A DNA stretch of 64,000 nt, taken from contig JBEHXT010000001.1 of the NCBI GenBank assembly GCA_048498555.1, positions 310,001 to 374,000 on the forward strand. The letters run 5' to 3'. Below, one piece after another: positions 25,332 through 34,364 of this stretch. Numbering within the stretch: position 1 is the first letter of the stretch; each line of letters begins with the position of its first letter. This DNA comes from Danxiaibacter sp048498555 (GTDB lineage Bacteria; Bacteroidota; Bacteroidia; Chitinophagales; Chitinophagaceae). The position numbers and the translations under genes were made by a program. The notes beneath the pieces are model-generated. The model was not told the origin of the DNA. It searched no databases and saw only the letters and a list, made by a program, of their open reading frames with translations.

Positions 25332-26096
25332 CTAAGTGTTTAATTTAACAAATCCGCCGTCAATCGGATAATCCGTACCGGTGATGAAAGATGATTCATC
25401 ACTACATAAATAGAGAATCAATCCTGCAATTTCGATTGGCTTTCCCATACGGCCGATAGGCTGTGTTTTTGACAATTTTTCAAACATCTCAGCTTCTCTA
25501 CCGGGATAAGTCTTTGCAAGAAAACCATCAACAAATGGGGTGTGTACACGGCCAGGAGAAATTGAGTTGCAACGGATGTTGTCGGCCAGGTAATCCTTCG
25601 CGACAGATAAAGTCATTGCAGCAACTGCTCCTTTACTCATTGAGTATGCAAAACGATCAACCAGTCCAACTATAGCTGCAACAGAACTCATGTTCAATAT
25701 AACACCACCGCCTTGCTGTTTCATTAATGGTATTGCAGCAAAAAGGCAATTGTATACACCTTTAACGTTCACATTAAAAATGCGGTCAAAATCGGCTTCG
25801 CCTGTAGTATGTGCCTTTCCTATATGAGAAATGCCTGCACTGTTAACCAGGATATCTATTTTTTTGATAGAGCCGAAAATATCAGTCACCTGTTGCTGAT
25901 TGGTAACATCGCAAACATGAGCTTCTGCGTTTCCGCCGTTTTGCCTGATCTCATTGGCTGTACCGCCTGCTGCTTCTTCCCCGATATCAATAATATGAAC
26001 TGTTGCACCCTGTTGTGCAAATAACAAACACACAGCCTTACCTATTCCACTTCCACCGCCCGTTACTACAGCATGCTTATCCTGTAAACTGAACAT
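25332..26096 (-). CDS. SDR oxidoreductase, 2-keto-3-deoxy-L-fuconate dehydrogenase type
   Basis: A 254-residue short-chain dehydrogenase with an intact active site: cofactor motif TGGGSGIGKAV (12-22), NSAG, MSSVAA with the serine, YSMSK with tyrosine and lysine, and a typical GTDYPIDGG C-terminus. Its operon position between the mutarotase and the diketo-acid hydrolase suggests that it oxidises C4 of 2-keto-3-deoxy-L-fuconate. The start follows a spaced gap after the mutarotase gene (74 bp). Unlike the other SDR of the operon, it keeps the full YxxxK. The exact substrate is inferred from context. Confidence 0.85.
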   Translation of the reverse strand: MFSLQDKHAVVTGGGSGIGKAVCLLFAQQGATVHIIDIGEEAAGGTANEIRQNGGNAEAHVCDVTNQQQVTDIFGSIKKIDILVNSAGISHIGKAHTTGEADFDRIFNVNVKGVYNCLFAAIPLMKQQGGGVILNMSSVAAIVGLVDRFAYSMSKGAVAAMTLSVAKDYLADNIRCNSISPGRVHTPFVDGFLAKTYPGREAEMFEKLSKTQPIGRMGKPIEIAGLILYLCSDESSFITGTDYPIDGGFVKLNT

Positions 26097-26170
26097 ACGC
26101 TCGTCTTTTAATGTATTTATTTTAAAATCGTTTTATCATGTAATGTGTGATGCGAAAAGCATTGATAAGA

Positions 26171-26500
26171 CTACAATGCAAAGATCTGTTTCATCATAAC
26201 CCATTTTTCACCGGGCTTTGCAAAAGGCAGCGCCTGCTGATATTTCCACATGAGCTGCTCCCACACCTGGACTTTTTGGTTGGCTGCATCCATTTTATCT
26301 TTTTCTTCAAAAGAGAAATCATCAGTTGTTTCCATAATCATAAATAACCTGTTGCCTGCGCGATAAATATCCATTACAGTTATTCCGGCACTCGTGATGC
26401 TTTCCTTAATTTCAGGAGCAACACGGGTATGATAATCTTCATATTCAGCGATCATTTTTTCATCATCTACCAGATCTAATGCGAGACAATATCTTTTCAT
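26171..26500 (-). CDS. L-rhamnose/L-fucose mutarotase family protein
   Basis: A 109-residue ferredoxin-like protein of the RhaM (YiiL) mutarotase family, which speeds interconversion of alpha and beta anomers of 6-deoxy sugars. Visible family features are the N-terminal RYCLALDL strand, a histidine in YHTRVAPEI, a GITVMDIYRAGNRLFMIME core, and the terminal WVMMKQIFAL segment with paired aromatic residues (QVWEQLMWKYQ). In this operon, fucose is the likely substrate; such members serve L-fucose clusters in other bacteria. It is the second gene of the operon, after the permease. Confidence 0.87.
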   Translation of the reverse strand: MKRYCLALDLVDDEKMIAEYEDYHTRVAPEIKESITSAGITVMDIYRAGNRLFMIMETTDDFSFEEKDKMDAANQKVQVWEQLMWKYQQALPFAKPGEKWVMMKQIFAL

Positions 26501-26540
26501 CCTTTTGACAAGTTTTATTTAATTCTTAAACGCTCTTAAT

Positions 26541-26775
26541 AAGTACGAATTACGAGGTACGAAGTACGTTAGGTGAATCAGCGTTTCTTTTTTTATACAA
26601 CCTTAACGGCAAGTACGAAGTACTCGGATGTTATACGCTTCTTTATCCGAACAACCGCACAACACAATCGTTCATCTTAATTCCATCACACTGCCACACC
26701 TTTCATTATTTACCATTGACTAAATGAACCTCACGCTGTATCACCTTTCACTATTGACTATTCACCATTCACTAC
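26541..26775. repeat. several heptad tracts between mutarotase and fucP
   Basis: Tract 26541-26569 steps aagtacg, aattacg, aggtacg, aagtacg and differs from the tract at 12788-12816 at two positions only. A short copy (aagtacg, aagtact) follows at 26611-26624. Tracts at about 26695-26735 and 26740-26775 step cacacct, ttcatta, tttacca and tatcacc, tttcact, attgact, attcacc, attcact. The last reaches the fucP stop. Confidence 0.8.
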
Positions 26776-28010
26776 TAGTGCCTAAACGCAACCTTTACTC
26801 CTTCCGAAGATTCAACACCACCTTTAACCTTATATCCTTTCCAACCATACCAGGCCACTACAATAAAGCAAACCAATGGTACTATATATGCGAAAGCTGT
26901 TGAACGGTTGTCAGCCAGAACACCCATTACATATGGAACCAGTGCACCGCCAACAATTGACATGATAATAAATGAAGATCCTTTTTTAGTATGATGGCCA
27001 AGATCTTTTATACCCAAAGCAAAAATGGTCGGGAACATAATTGATTCGAAGAAGAATACTACCATTAATGCATAGATGGACATCCATCCGTTATCCATCA
27101 TTATTAGTGCACACAGAACTATGTTTATAACCGCATAGACAGTCAACAGCTTGTTAGGCGCTATTTTACGCATAAGTGCTGTGCCTGCAAAACGGCCTAT
27201 AGTAAACAACAATAAGCTTATTGACAACAAATGCGACGCACTGGCGTTGTCTATTCCATTTTTGCTTTCAGTGCAATAGTTAATAAACAGAGCAGCGATC
27301 CCTACCTGCGCAGCAACATAAAAAAACTGGGCAATAACGCCACCGGTAAAGTTGCTGTGGCTGAATAATGGTTTTTTGTCCTGGCTTACAGATGAAACCT
27401 GCTCGCTTTCTTTTATCTCGGGCAGCTTTGTACGGAAGAACAAACCTGCAACAACCAATACAACTACACCAATTATAATGTAAATAAGTTTTACCGAATC
27501 GAGATTGCCTTTATCAGCACTGCCAAAAAACAGATCCGCCGCAATTACGGGGCCTAAGAAAGCACCAAGCCCATTGAAGCACTGCGACAGGTTAAGCCTT
27601 GTTTCAGATGTAGCCGGGTTACCTAATACTGTAACATAAGGATTCGCGGCCGTTTCAAGGCAGGTTAACCCAGCAGCCAAAATAAACAAAGCCAATAAGA
27701 AAAAGTTGAAGCTGGCTAATTGCGCGGCGGGATAAAACATGAACGCTCCCACAGCATAACATAAAAGCCCGGCAATAATTCCTCTTTTATATCCGTACTT
27801 GTTCATCATTATTCCGGCAGGCAATGCTATCAAAAAGTAGGCTCCGAAATAGGCGCCCTGCAATAACGTTGACCTCCTTTTGGTAATGTTCAGCGCTTCC
27901 TGGAAATGCTTATTCAGTACGTCTAAAAGGCCGTACGCAAAGCCCCACAAAAAAAACAGAGATGTTACAAGGATTAGCGGAAAGAGGTATTTGTTTTTTG
28001 ACATAGTCAT
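26775..28010 (-). CDS. fucP: L-fucose permease FucP (MFS sugar:proton symporter)
   Basis: A 411-residue transporter of the major facilitator superfamily with about 12 membrane helices. The N-terminus (LVTSLFFLWGFAYGLLDVLNKHFQ) is the FucP/GluP family signature, with the FLWG motif and an acidic residue in helix 1; LQGAYFGAYFLIALPAG, CLETAANPYV and LNLSQCFNGLGAFLGP are also typical. The start could be M1 or M3. It is the first gene of the ten-gene minus-strand operon, so a promoter should lie in 28011-28100. It brings L-fucose released by the GH29 enzyme into the cytoplasm. Confidence 0.93.
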   Translation of the reverse strand: MTMSKNKYLFPLILVTSLFFLWGFAYGLLDVLNKHFQEALNITKRRSTLLQGAYFGAYFLIALPAGIMMNKYGYKRGIIAGLLCYAVGAFMFYPAAQLASFNFFLLALFILAAGLTCLETAANPYVTVLGNPATSETRLNLSQCFNGLGAFLGPVIAADLFFGSADKGNLDSVKLIYIIIGVVVLVVAGLFFRTKLPEIKESEQVSSVSQDKKPLFSHSNFTGGVIAQFFYVAAQVGIAALFINYCTESKNGIDNASASHLLSISLLLFTIGRFAGTALMRKIAPNKLLTVYAVINIVLCALIMMDNGWMSIYALMVVFFFESIMFPTIFALGIKDLGHHTKKGSSFIIMSIVGGALVPYVMGVLADNRSTAFAYIVPLVCFIVVAWYGWKGYKVKGGVESSEGVKVAFRH

Positions 28011-28536
28011 ATGGTTTGTGCATCGTATTTAAATCGCTTAATAGAATGCTTGAGCATCCAAAGAAATTCTTTTTAAGGTGTTTTTGATTCCTGTTTTTTA
28101 TCTTAATGTTACCTTTTTTTACCCGATTAAGAAGTGAAAAACTGCGTATGCGCTTCATTGGGCAGCAAATAGCTAATCATACCGCTTTTCCGGCGGGATA
28201 CAAGTTAAGCAATACAGGTAATATAAAAAATATTTGCAGGGATAATGATCAATGCGAACAACCATCAGCTATTGAGGTAATAACCCGAGACCTTATGCTA
28301 TGGAAAGCACGCGAAGGGTATTTTATTTAGAAGGTTCCAAATTTAAAAATGCGGAGGCTGGAGATAATTTGCTCTAAGAAAGATAATTGTATAAGCAGAA
28401 TTTATGGGCAAGGCAAGGATGGGTTTGATTTGCCTGACGTTCACAATGAACGTTTTTGTTTTAAGGGATAAACCATAAAGCGCACCGAAAGTTGCAGCCT
28501 GATGGTTTATCCCTTGATTAACTATATAGGAGTATC
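28011..28536. other. intergenic region upstream of fucP
   Basis: This 526-bp gap carries no convincing gene. Its left end must hold the promoter of the fucose operon, but I see no clear regulator site. Near the right end there is a short hairpin (acgttca / tgaacgt at about 28438-28454) followed by T-rich sequence, and a 14-bp inverted repeat listed separately. A 74-codon plus-strand frame at 28106-28330 looks like chance. Confidence 0.5.
28464..28516. repeat. 14-bp perfect inverted repeat downstream of the DUF2795 gene
   Basis: Arms 28464-28477 (aagggataaaccat) and 28503-28516 are exact reverse complements around a 25-nt loop. It lies 20 bp beyond the DUF2795 stop. No U-run follows on the gene's own strand, so it is not a standard terminator; a processing or stability hairpin or a small interspersed repeat are alternatives. 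Confidence 0.75.
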
Positions 28537-28758
28537 TTAATACTCGTCTTCATTAAACAGGAAATCTTCCTGGCTCGGGTAATCTGGCCAGATATCTTCT
28601 ATACTCTCATAGACTTCACCTTCGTCTTCGAGTTCCTGAAGGTTTTCCACAACCTCAATAGGAGCACCGGAACGAATGGCATAATCGATTAATTCATCTT
28701 TGGTTGCAGGCCAGGGAGCATCTTCAAGATAGCTGGCTAATTCTAGTGTCCAGAACAT
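28537..28758 (-). CDS. DUF2795 domain protein
   Basis: A small acidic protein of 73 residues. The N-terminus (MFWTLELASYLEDAPWPATKDELIDYAIR) and the following segment match the DUF2795 helical fold, which is widespread in Bacteroidota and has no known function. The tail (residues 50-73) is very acidic (DIWPDYPSQEDFLFNEDEY). A longer frame reaches 28935, but only the part from 28758 looks coding and conserved. The gene is divergent from the LolD-like ABC gene across 157 bp. Confidence 0.8.
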   Translation of the reverse strand: MFWTLELASYLEDAPWPATKDELIDYAIRSGAPIEVVENLQELEDEGEVYESIEDIWPDYPSQEDFLFNEDEY

Positions 28759-28915
28759 AGTAAGCCTTTTAAATTTTGCGCAAATGTAAGTTTTGTAACG
28801 AAATAACCAAATGTACGGTTGCTTAAGTGAGTAAATATTAATAAAAATTTCGGGATAACTGCTTTTTCTTTCTTTATTGTGGCTAGGTTTGCTGTTATCC
28901 AGAAATTCGATTTTT

Positions 28916-29569
28916 ATGCTCAAAGCTGAAGGCATTTATAAAAAATATGGCCAGTTAGAAGTGTTGAAAGGCGTTGATATTGAGATTAACCAGGGTGAAA
29001 TTGTTTCTATTGTAGGCTCTTCCGGTGCCGGAAAAAGCACCCTGTTGCACATTCTGGGAACGCTGGATGCGGCAGATAGCGGCAGCATATTTCTGAACAA
29101 TACTCCTCTCCATACTTATTCCGGAAAAAAACTGGCCAACTTTAGAAACACCAACATCGGTTTTGTTTTCCAGTTTCACCACCTGCTTCCTGAATTTACT
29201 GCGGTGGAAAATATTTGCATTCCCGGATGGATTGCCGGAAGGAAAAAGAAAGATGTACAGGACGAAGCCATGCATCTGTTAGAGCTTCTGGGCCTAAGTC
29301 AGCGGTCCGACAACAAACCGCAGCAGCTGAGTGGCGGTGAGCAGCAAAGGGTGGCTGTAGCACGCGCACTCATTAATAAACCCTCAATTGTATTTGCAGA
29401 CGAGCCAACCGGTAACCTGGACAGCAAAAATGCGAAGGACCTGCATGATCTTTTTGTTCAGCTCCGCAATGAGTTTAAGCAAACTTTTTTAATTGTTACA
29501 CATAATGAAGAATTAGCTGACATGAGTGACAGGATATTGCATATGAAGGATGGAAAAATAATTAATTAA
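28916..29569 (+). CDS. LolD-like ABC transporter ATP-binding protein
   Basis: A 217-residue ATPase of the MacB/LolD group. It has the Walker A GSSGAGKSTLLHILG, the Q-loop FVFQFHHLLPEFTAVEN (typical of LolD, where the helix after the Q-loop contacts the permease), the signature LSGGEQQRVAVARAL and the Walker B IVFADEPTGNLDS, then the H-loop VTHNEEL. In the Lol system the partner LolC/E extracts lipoproteins from the inner membrane. No permease gene is beside it, so it is an orphan ATPase here, which is usual for Bacteroidota LolD. The start at 28916 places the conserved MLKAEGIYKKYG at the N-terminus. Confidence 0.85.
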   Translation: MLKAEGIYKKYGQLEVLKGVDIEINQGEIVSIVGSSGAGKSTLLHILGTLDAADSGSIFLNNTPLHTYSGKKLANFRNTNIGFVFQFHHLLPEFTAVENICIPGWIAGRKKKDVQDEAMHLLELLGLSQRSDNKPQQLSGGEQQRVAVARALINKPSIVFADEPTGNLDSKNAKDLHDLFVQLRNEFKQTFLIVTHNEELADMSDRILHMKDGKIIN

Positions 29570-29611
29570 TTTCCCTGGAATTGTTCTGTCTGTAAAACTC
29601 AAACTGAATCA

Positions 29612-32065
29612 TCAGTTTCTTTGCGTTCTTTGATTCACCTCTTCCGCACTGGTTGAATAATTTCTGGTCGCTCGTAATTTCTCTTTGCCAAAATTTCTTG
29701 TGTAGGTAAGTTTAATGGTAGGCTGCGAGAAATTTATTTTCACTCCTGTAACCAGGTTGTGCTCCGGAATATTTACTTGTGCTTTAAAAAGCGATGTGTT
29801 CAGTATATTTATCGCATTCAAAGTAAAAGCACCTCCTCTCCCACTGAGTTTTTTCTTTATACCTACATCCAGCGAACCAAAGCCACTTACTTCGTAAATG
29901 CCAGCTAAAAATTTCGACTGATAATAACCGGATAATTCTATAGAAAAATCTTTTGGCAATGTAAATCGCTGGCTTCCATTGATGCGATAATTCATCTGCT
30001 CTACAGAAATAGGATTGCCTTTGTAAGTTGCGCTTACCTGCTGCCACAAGCCTGTTACACTTAACTGCATTACCCACCATTTGGTTACATTAAATGGCAA
30101 AAAAAGAATGACTGAAACTGTTTTTTGATTATTAAGATTTTCAGCAGACAATACCATTTTATTTGTTAAAGAATCTGAATGTGGCTGAAACTTTGCAATG
30201 GAATTGTCTTCTTTTGAATATGAAACAGAAAGCAGATAACTCTTAAACGTATATCCTGCTTTAAAGTTATCGGAGATGGCAGGCTGCAAAGCTGGATTAC
30301 CTGTTAGCAGCGTATTGGCATTGGCATAATAAGTAAACGGTGCCAGGTCACTAAAGGTGGGCCGGGTTATGCGGCGGCTGTAAGAAAAATCGATTGCATT
30401 GTTGTCATTGATTTTATGCGTGATAAAAAAACTCGGGAAAAGATTGCCATAGTGCCTGTCAACAATGTTTTTTTGTTCAACAGTTCCCAGGTTCGAGTTA
30501 GTGTACTCGTAACGCAGTCCCAGCTTAGCTTCCGTACGCTTACCGAGTTTTGCATTTAAAGACGTATAGGCGGCACTGTAGTTTTCCTTTAGCGTATATT
30601 TTGCAGATAATGAATCATCCCTCACCCACTCATTCTGTATTAATCGATCGAAACTTATGTCGTTATCAAACATCGAAATGGTTTCTTTTAAACCCGCATC
30701 CAAACTTAGATTATTCCCTATTTTTTTTGAATAATCAGCGGCAAAAATCCAAAAAGACATAGGAGTTTTCTTTCCGCTTCTGAAGTATTCTTCATACACA
30801 TAATGACTATTGCCATCATAATAAACACTTTGGTAATTCACCGGTTGATTATTCTTGTAGTACATATAATCCACGTTGAAAACCAGCTTGTCATTTTCAT
30901 TAAAATTGTGTTGAAGATTAATATTTCCTGTCAAGCTATACCAATGATTAATTTCATTATTATAGTGATGTATGGTGGTATCGAGTACGCCATCCTTAGT
31001 AATTGAACTAATGTTATGTTCTGTTTGTTGGTACTTATTATTATATCCTGAAAACAAAACCCCCAGCATTGTTTTTTTTGAAAGCTCGATATCGATTCCA
31101 GCCCGCCCGTTCACGTTCGGGATTGTTTCCACTCTATCGGTGGTAAAAGTGGTTTTAGTTTCAACTCCGTTATTTGAAATAACACTGTACGCATCTACCG
31201 GCAAAGGTTTACGAATGCGAGAATATGAAAGATCTCCATACAAATTTATTTTCCCTTTTCGATGGTTTACATTAACGGCGGCTTGTGTCACCAGCCCCTT
31301 GCCATAACCAATCGTTCCTGAAAAAGATCCGTTAGTACCTATGTTATTGTTTTCTTTTAAAACAATGTTTATATACCCTGCGTTGCCTTCTGCATCAAGG
31401 TTTGCAGGCGGAGTAGTGATCAATTCTATTTTCTCGATGTTACCTGATGGCATTGACTCCAATAATTGCATCACCGCGGAAACTGGTGCCCTGCTTATTT
31501 TTCCGTTGATCATTAAAACAACACCGCTTTTGCCATTCATGGCAATACTGTTGTTCTGATGATCAACTATAACACCCGGTGAACGCTCGAGTACTTCCAG
31601 TGCCGTGTTGCCTGCGGATGTAATGCTGCTTGCAACGTTAATAACGAGCCTGTCTATCTTTTGTTCCAATAGTGGCTTTTTAATGTAGACAGCAACCTCG
31701 GTCAAAGCAGCGGTTTGCTCCTTCAGAATAATTGGATGAACCGTTAATTTAGGACTTGTTTTATTAACAGCAAACGGGCTGCTATAAGCTTCTTTGTAGT
31801 TTACAAAATTGGAGACTATCAGGTAATTTCCATCGGCAATATTTTCAAAAAAGTAAGTTCCTTTCTCATCGCATATAATTGCTTTCACCAGCGAAGAGTC
31901 TTTTTCTTTCAGCAACAATACATTTGCGCGCGACATTGGTTTATTAACCGAATCAACAACTGTTCCCTTAATGGTTTGACTGAATGATACAGATGCAACA
32001 AAAAAATGAAGTACAACAAATAGCAGTGTTGCTAAACGCTCAGATAGTACGGGTATGTGTTTCAT
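29612..32065 (-). CDS. TonB-dependent receptor-like outer membrane beta-barrel protein
   Basis: An 817-residue outer-membrane protein. A signal peptide (1-29, ending SFSQ) is followed by a carboxypeptidase-regulatory-like domain (about 31-115, IKGTVVDSVNKPMSRANVLL), a plug-like domain (about 130-225, AGNTALEVLERSPGVIVD, GKSGVVLMINGK) and a beta-barrel ending in alternating aromatic and polar strands (KLTYTRNFGKEK). This is the OMP_b-brl_3 group, common in Bacteroidota and often not paired with a SusD. No SusD-like gene is next to it, so it is probably not a glycan importer of the SusCD type. The ligand is unknown. It converges on the LolD-like gene. Confidence 0.87.
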   Translation of the reverse strand: MKHIPVLSERLATLLFVVLHFFVASVSFSQTIKGTVVDSVNKPMSRANVLLLKEKDSSLVKAIICDEKGTYFFENIADGNYLIVSNFVNYKEAYSSPFAVNKTSPKLTVHPIILKEQTAALTEVAVYIKKPLLEQKIDRLVINVASSITSAGNTALEVLERSPGVIVDHQNNSIAMNGKSGVVLMINGKISRAPVSAVMQLLESMPSGNIEKIELITTPPANLDAEGNAGYINIVLKENNNIGTNGSFSGTIGYGKGLVTQAAVNVNHRKGKINLYGDLSYSRIRKPLPVDAYSVISNNGVETKTTFTTDRVETIPNVNGRAGIDIELSKKTMLGVLFSGYNNKYQQTEHNISSITKDGVLDTTIHHYNNEINHWYSLTGNINLQHNFNENDKLVFNVDYMYYKNNQPVNYQSVYYDGNSHYVYEEYFRSGKKTPMSFWIFAADYSKKIGNNLSLDAGLKETISMFDNDISFDRLIQNEWVRDDSLSAKYTLKENYSAAYTSLNAKLGKRTEAKLGLRYEYTNSNLGTVEQKNIVDRHYGNLFPSFFITHKINDNNAIDFSYSRRITRPTFSDLAPFTYYANANTLLTGNPALQPAISDNFKAGYTFKSYLLSVSYSKEDNSIAKFQPHSDSLTNKMVLSAENLNNQKTVSVILFLPFNVTKWWVMQLSVTGLWQQVSATYKGNPISVEQMNYRINGSQRFTLPKDFSIELSGYYQSKFLAGIYEVSGFGSLDVGIKKKLSGRGGAFTLNAINILNTSLFKAQVNIPEHNLVTGVKINFSQPTIKLTYTRNFGKEKLRATRNYSTSAEEVNQRTQRN

Positions 32066-32375
32066 GCGAATCAGTTGGAATGTTAGAAATCATCACCTAC
32101 CATAATCGCAAAAAATCATAGGTCGAAAAACTTTACTCGCCGTTAGTCATAAGAAATATTGTTCAAACAAAGTAATACAAGATTTGGAGAAGTGCAAGCA
32201 GTCCGGGGAATTTGTTTGAAGAGGCCTCTATGCTTAGAGCGTCCTGCAGAACGTCAAATCACTGCTTGTTGGATCCGGAAATTAACTAACGTTTTACGCA
32301 ATTAAACCAGTTTACAAAGCTCACAGGTAACTGAAGAAACATGCATTTAGACAAAGTAGCTGATAGTTGAAAGCT
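32066..32375. other. intergenic region, no gene found
   Basis: This 310-bp gap holds the promoter of the outer-membrane receptor on its left and a short heptad trace near its right end (tagctga, tagttga, aagcttt at about 32356-32376). Arms gcaagcagt / actgcttg about 70 bp apart are the only other pattern I noticed. Confidence 0.4.
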
Positions 32376-32936
32376 TTACACTCTCGGCTTCCACGCCACT
32401 TCTTCAACCTGAAATAAGTGCGCGGCATATCTTGCCACAACAAAAAGATAATCGCTTAAGCGGTTGATATATTTGATTACAATGGGTTCAACAAACATTC
32501 CTTCCTCCTGCATTTGTACACAGATGCGTTCGGCCCTGCGGCAAACACAGCGCGTAACATGAGCCGTTGAAACAGCTACATGGCCGCCTGGAAGTATAAA
32601 ATATTTCATTGCCGGTAATACCTCGTTCATCTTGTCTATCTCTTTTTCAAGAAAAGTGATGTCATCTTCCTTTAGGTCGGGTATCTTCATCAACGGCTCC
32701 TTTTCAGGGTCGCAAGCCAGCGATGAGCCAATGGTAAAAAGCCTGTCCTGTATTTCTTTCAATACAGTATTGGTATGGCCATCGTTTAAATGATCATTCA
32801 GTAATCCTATATAAGAGTTTAATTCATCAACAGTACCATAACTCTCAATACGGATATGGCTTTTAGGAACCTTCGTTCCGCCGATAAGCGAGGTCTTGCC
32901 CTTATCTCCTGTCTTTGTATAGATCTTTAAAGCCAT
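32376..32936 (-). CDS. cob(I)yrinic acid a,c-diamide adenosyltransferase, PduO type
   Basis: A 186-residue enzyme that transfers the adenosyl group of ATP to cob(I)alamin to form adenosylcobalamin. The N-terminus KIYTKTGDKGKTSLIGGTK is the PduO phosphate/ATP motif; ESYGTVDELNSYIG (residues about 29-42) and the C-terminal CRRAER segment (VTRCVCRRAERIC), with LSDYLFVVARYAA, complete the trimeric helical bundle signature. Length matches the family. Its product would serve B12-dependent mutases or ribonucleotide reductase elsewhere. It is followed upstream by a repeat-rich gap and the MacB-like ATPase gene. Confidence 0.93.
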   Translation of the reverse strand: MALKIYTKTGDKGKTSLIGGTKVPKSHIRIESYGTVDELNSYIGLLNDHLNDGHTNTVLKEIQDRLFTIGSSLACDPEKEPLMKIPDLKEDDITFLEKEIDKMNEVLPAMKYFILPGGHVAVSTAHVTRCVCRRAERICVQMQEEGMFVEPIVIKYINRLSDYLFVVARYAAHLFQVEEVAWKPRV

Positions 32937-32941
32937 ACTAT

Positions 32942-33060
32942 GTTAGATGTAAGATGTACGATGTTAGATGTAAAATGAAGTATGCGGATTGATGCTCCAA
33001 TCGATAAAGGCGCCTGCCTTATAGCTGAATGCTGATAGCCTAAAAGCTAACAGCTACTAA
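32942..33060. repeat. two heptad tracts (gttagat and agctgat families)
   Basis: The first tract (32942-32983) steps gttagat, gtaagat, gtacgat, gttagat, gtaaaat, gaagtat. The second (33022-33060) steps tagctga, atgctga, tagccta, aaagcta, acagcta and overlaps the stop codon of the ABC ATPase gene. Confidence 0.8.
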
Positions 33061-33773
33061 ACGTTATGGTGCACAGCCGACAATCCATGTGCCTTTGGCT
33101 GATCGCTTTCAACAATTCCGTCACGCAGGCGAATTACCCTTTTTGCATAAGCGGCAATATCTTCTTCGTGGGTAACAAGTACGACTGTGTTTCCCCCTGC
33201 CTGAATTTGCCCAAAGATCTCCATTACTTCCACCGAAGTTTTTGAGTCGAGGTTACCAGTGGGTTCATCTGCCAGTAACAATGATGGATTATTTACAAGT
33301 GCCCTGGCTATAGCTACACGTTGTATCTGGCCACCACTCATTTCATTGGGTTTATGATGGCTTCTCGTTTCCAATCCAACTTTCTTAAGGGAGTCAAGCG
33401 CTCTTTCCATCCTTTCTTTCTTGCTAACACCGGCATAGACCAGTGGCAAGGCAACATTTTCTGCGGCTGTAAGCCTGGGCAAAAGATTGAATTGCTGGAA
33501 TACGAACCCAATTTCATGGTTGCGCACATCGGCCAAATCATCGTCCGTCATTTTGCTTACATCTTTGCCATTCAGCACATATGTGCCGCCGGTTGGCGTA
33601 TCAAGGCAACCCAAAATATTCATCAGGGTGCTTTTTCCGCTACCGCTTGGGCCCATTAGCGCCACATATTCATTCTTAAATATATCGAGCGAAATGCCTT
33701 TCAGAACTTCGATGGATTGTGAACCCATGAAATACGACTTCCGGATCTGTTCAAGATGAATGATGGATTGCAT
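33057..33773 (-). CDS. ABC transporter ATP-binding protein (MacB-like)
   Basis: A 238-residue ATPase with all nucleotide-binding motifs: Walker A GPSGSGKSTLMNILG, Q-loop FVFQQFNLLPRLTAAEN, signature MSGGQIQRVAIARAL, Walker B LLLADEPTGNLDS and H-loop VTHEEDI. The early MGSQSIEVLKGISLDI segment is typical of MacB-type exporters that drive mechanotransmission permeases. No permease is adjacent; gatC lies 24 bp upstream on the same strand, a conserved pairing in some Bacteroidota. The substrate is unknown. The start ATG gives a standard MacB-like N-terminus. Confidence 0.87.
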   Translation of the reverse strand: MQSIIHLEQIRKSYFMGSQSIEVLKGISLDIFKNEYVALMGPSGSGKSTLMNILGCLDTPTGGTYVLNGKDVSKMTDDDLADVRNHEIGFVFQQFNLLPRLTAAENVALPLVYAGVSKKERMERALDSLKKVGLETRSHHKPNEMSGGQIQRVAIARALVNNPSLLLADEPTGNLDSKTSVEVMEIFGQIQAGGNTVVLVTHEEDIAAYAKRVIRLRDGIVESDQPKAHGLSAVHHNV

Positions 33774-33797
33774 ACTGCGTCTATTGTTTTAAGAATA

Positions 33798-34097
33798 TTA
33801 TGCTGATGGATTTTTTATAACCTTTGGCACTTTGAAAAAAGCCTCGTCGTGAACGGGCGCATTTAATAAAGCTTCTTCCCTCGTAACAGAACCTTTTACT
33901 GCATCTTCCCTTAGTACATTAATCGCCTCGCCCATGTGCAACAAAGGTTCAACACCTGTTGTATCAATTTCACCTAGCTGTTCAACAAAACTCAGAATCT
34001 TTTCAAAATCGCTTTTTAAGGCGTTTTTTTCAATTTCAGTAAAATGCAGCCTGGACAAATGCGCCAGGTTATCAATTAATTCGTCCGTAACTTTCAT
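33798..34097 (-). CDS. gatC: aspartyl/glutamyl-tRNA amidotransferase subunit C (GatC)
   Basis: A 99-residue protein matching GatC, the small subunit that stabilises GatA-GatB and helps convert Glu-tRNA(Gln) or Asp-tRNA(Asn) to the correct amide forms. Typical features are the N-terminal helix (LIDNLAHLSRLHFTEIEKNAL), the central DFEKILSFVEQLGEIDTTGVEPL and the C-terminal LREDAV and FFKVPKVI. gatA and gatB are not in the window, so the complex is encoded at scattered loci, as is usual in Bacteroidota. It is divergent from the sigma-54 regulator gene. Confidence 0.93.
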   Translation of the reverse strand: MKVTDELIDNLAHLSRLHFTEIEKNALKSDFEKILSFVEQLGEIDTTGVEPLLHMGEAINVLREDAVKGSVTREEALLNAPVHDEAFFKVPKVIKNPSA

Positions 34098-34364
34098 CTG
34101 CTTGCTTTAAAACTTTTAGCCGCCGAACAGCAATTAAAGGTTGCCGTTTGGACTAATTCAGTTCAACAAATTCATTTCTAACAAAAATAACCGTTCGTTT
34201 TTAGAAAACGGACAATTTTTACAGAAACGGCTGCTAAGCGTACTTTTAGAAATATATTCATCATAAAAACGGGCGCAAGAATTGCGGGCCACAATAAGTC
34301 TTATGATGATTTTAAAAGAAAAAACGATATTTACATCTCTCAAAGGAAGAATGTTTAATATTTT

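Noticed and set aside
28106..28330. 74-codon ORF upstream of fucP
   Set aside because: Lies in a regulatory gap, no family features and no partner gene.
32066..32375. Possible cobalamin riboswitch near the adenosyltransferase gene
   Set aside because: The gap lies downstream, not upstream, of that gene, and no B12-box or multi-stem layout was recognised.
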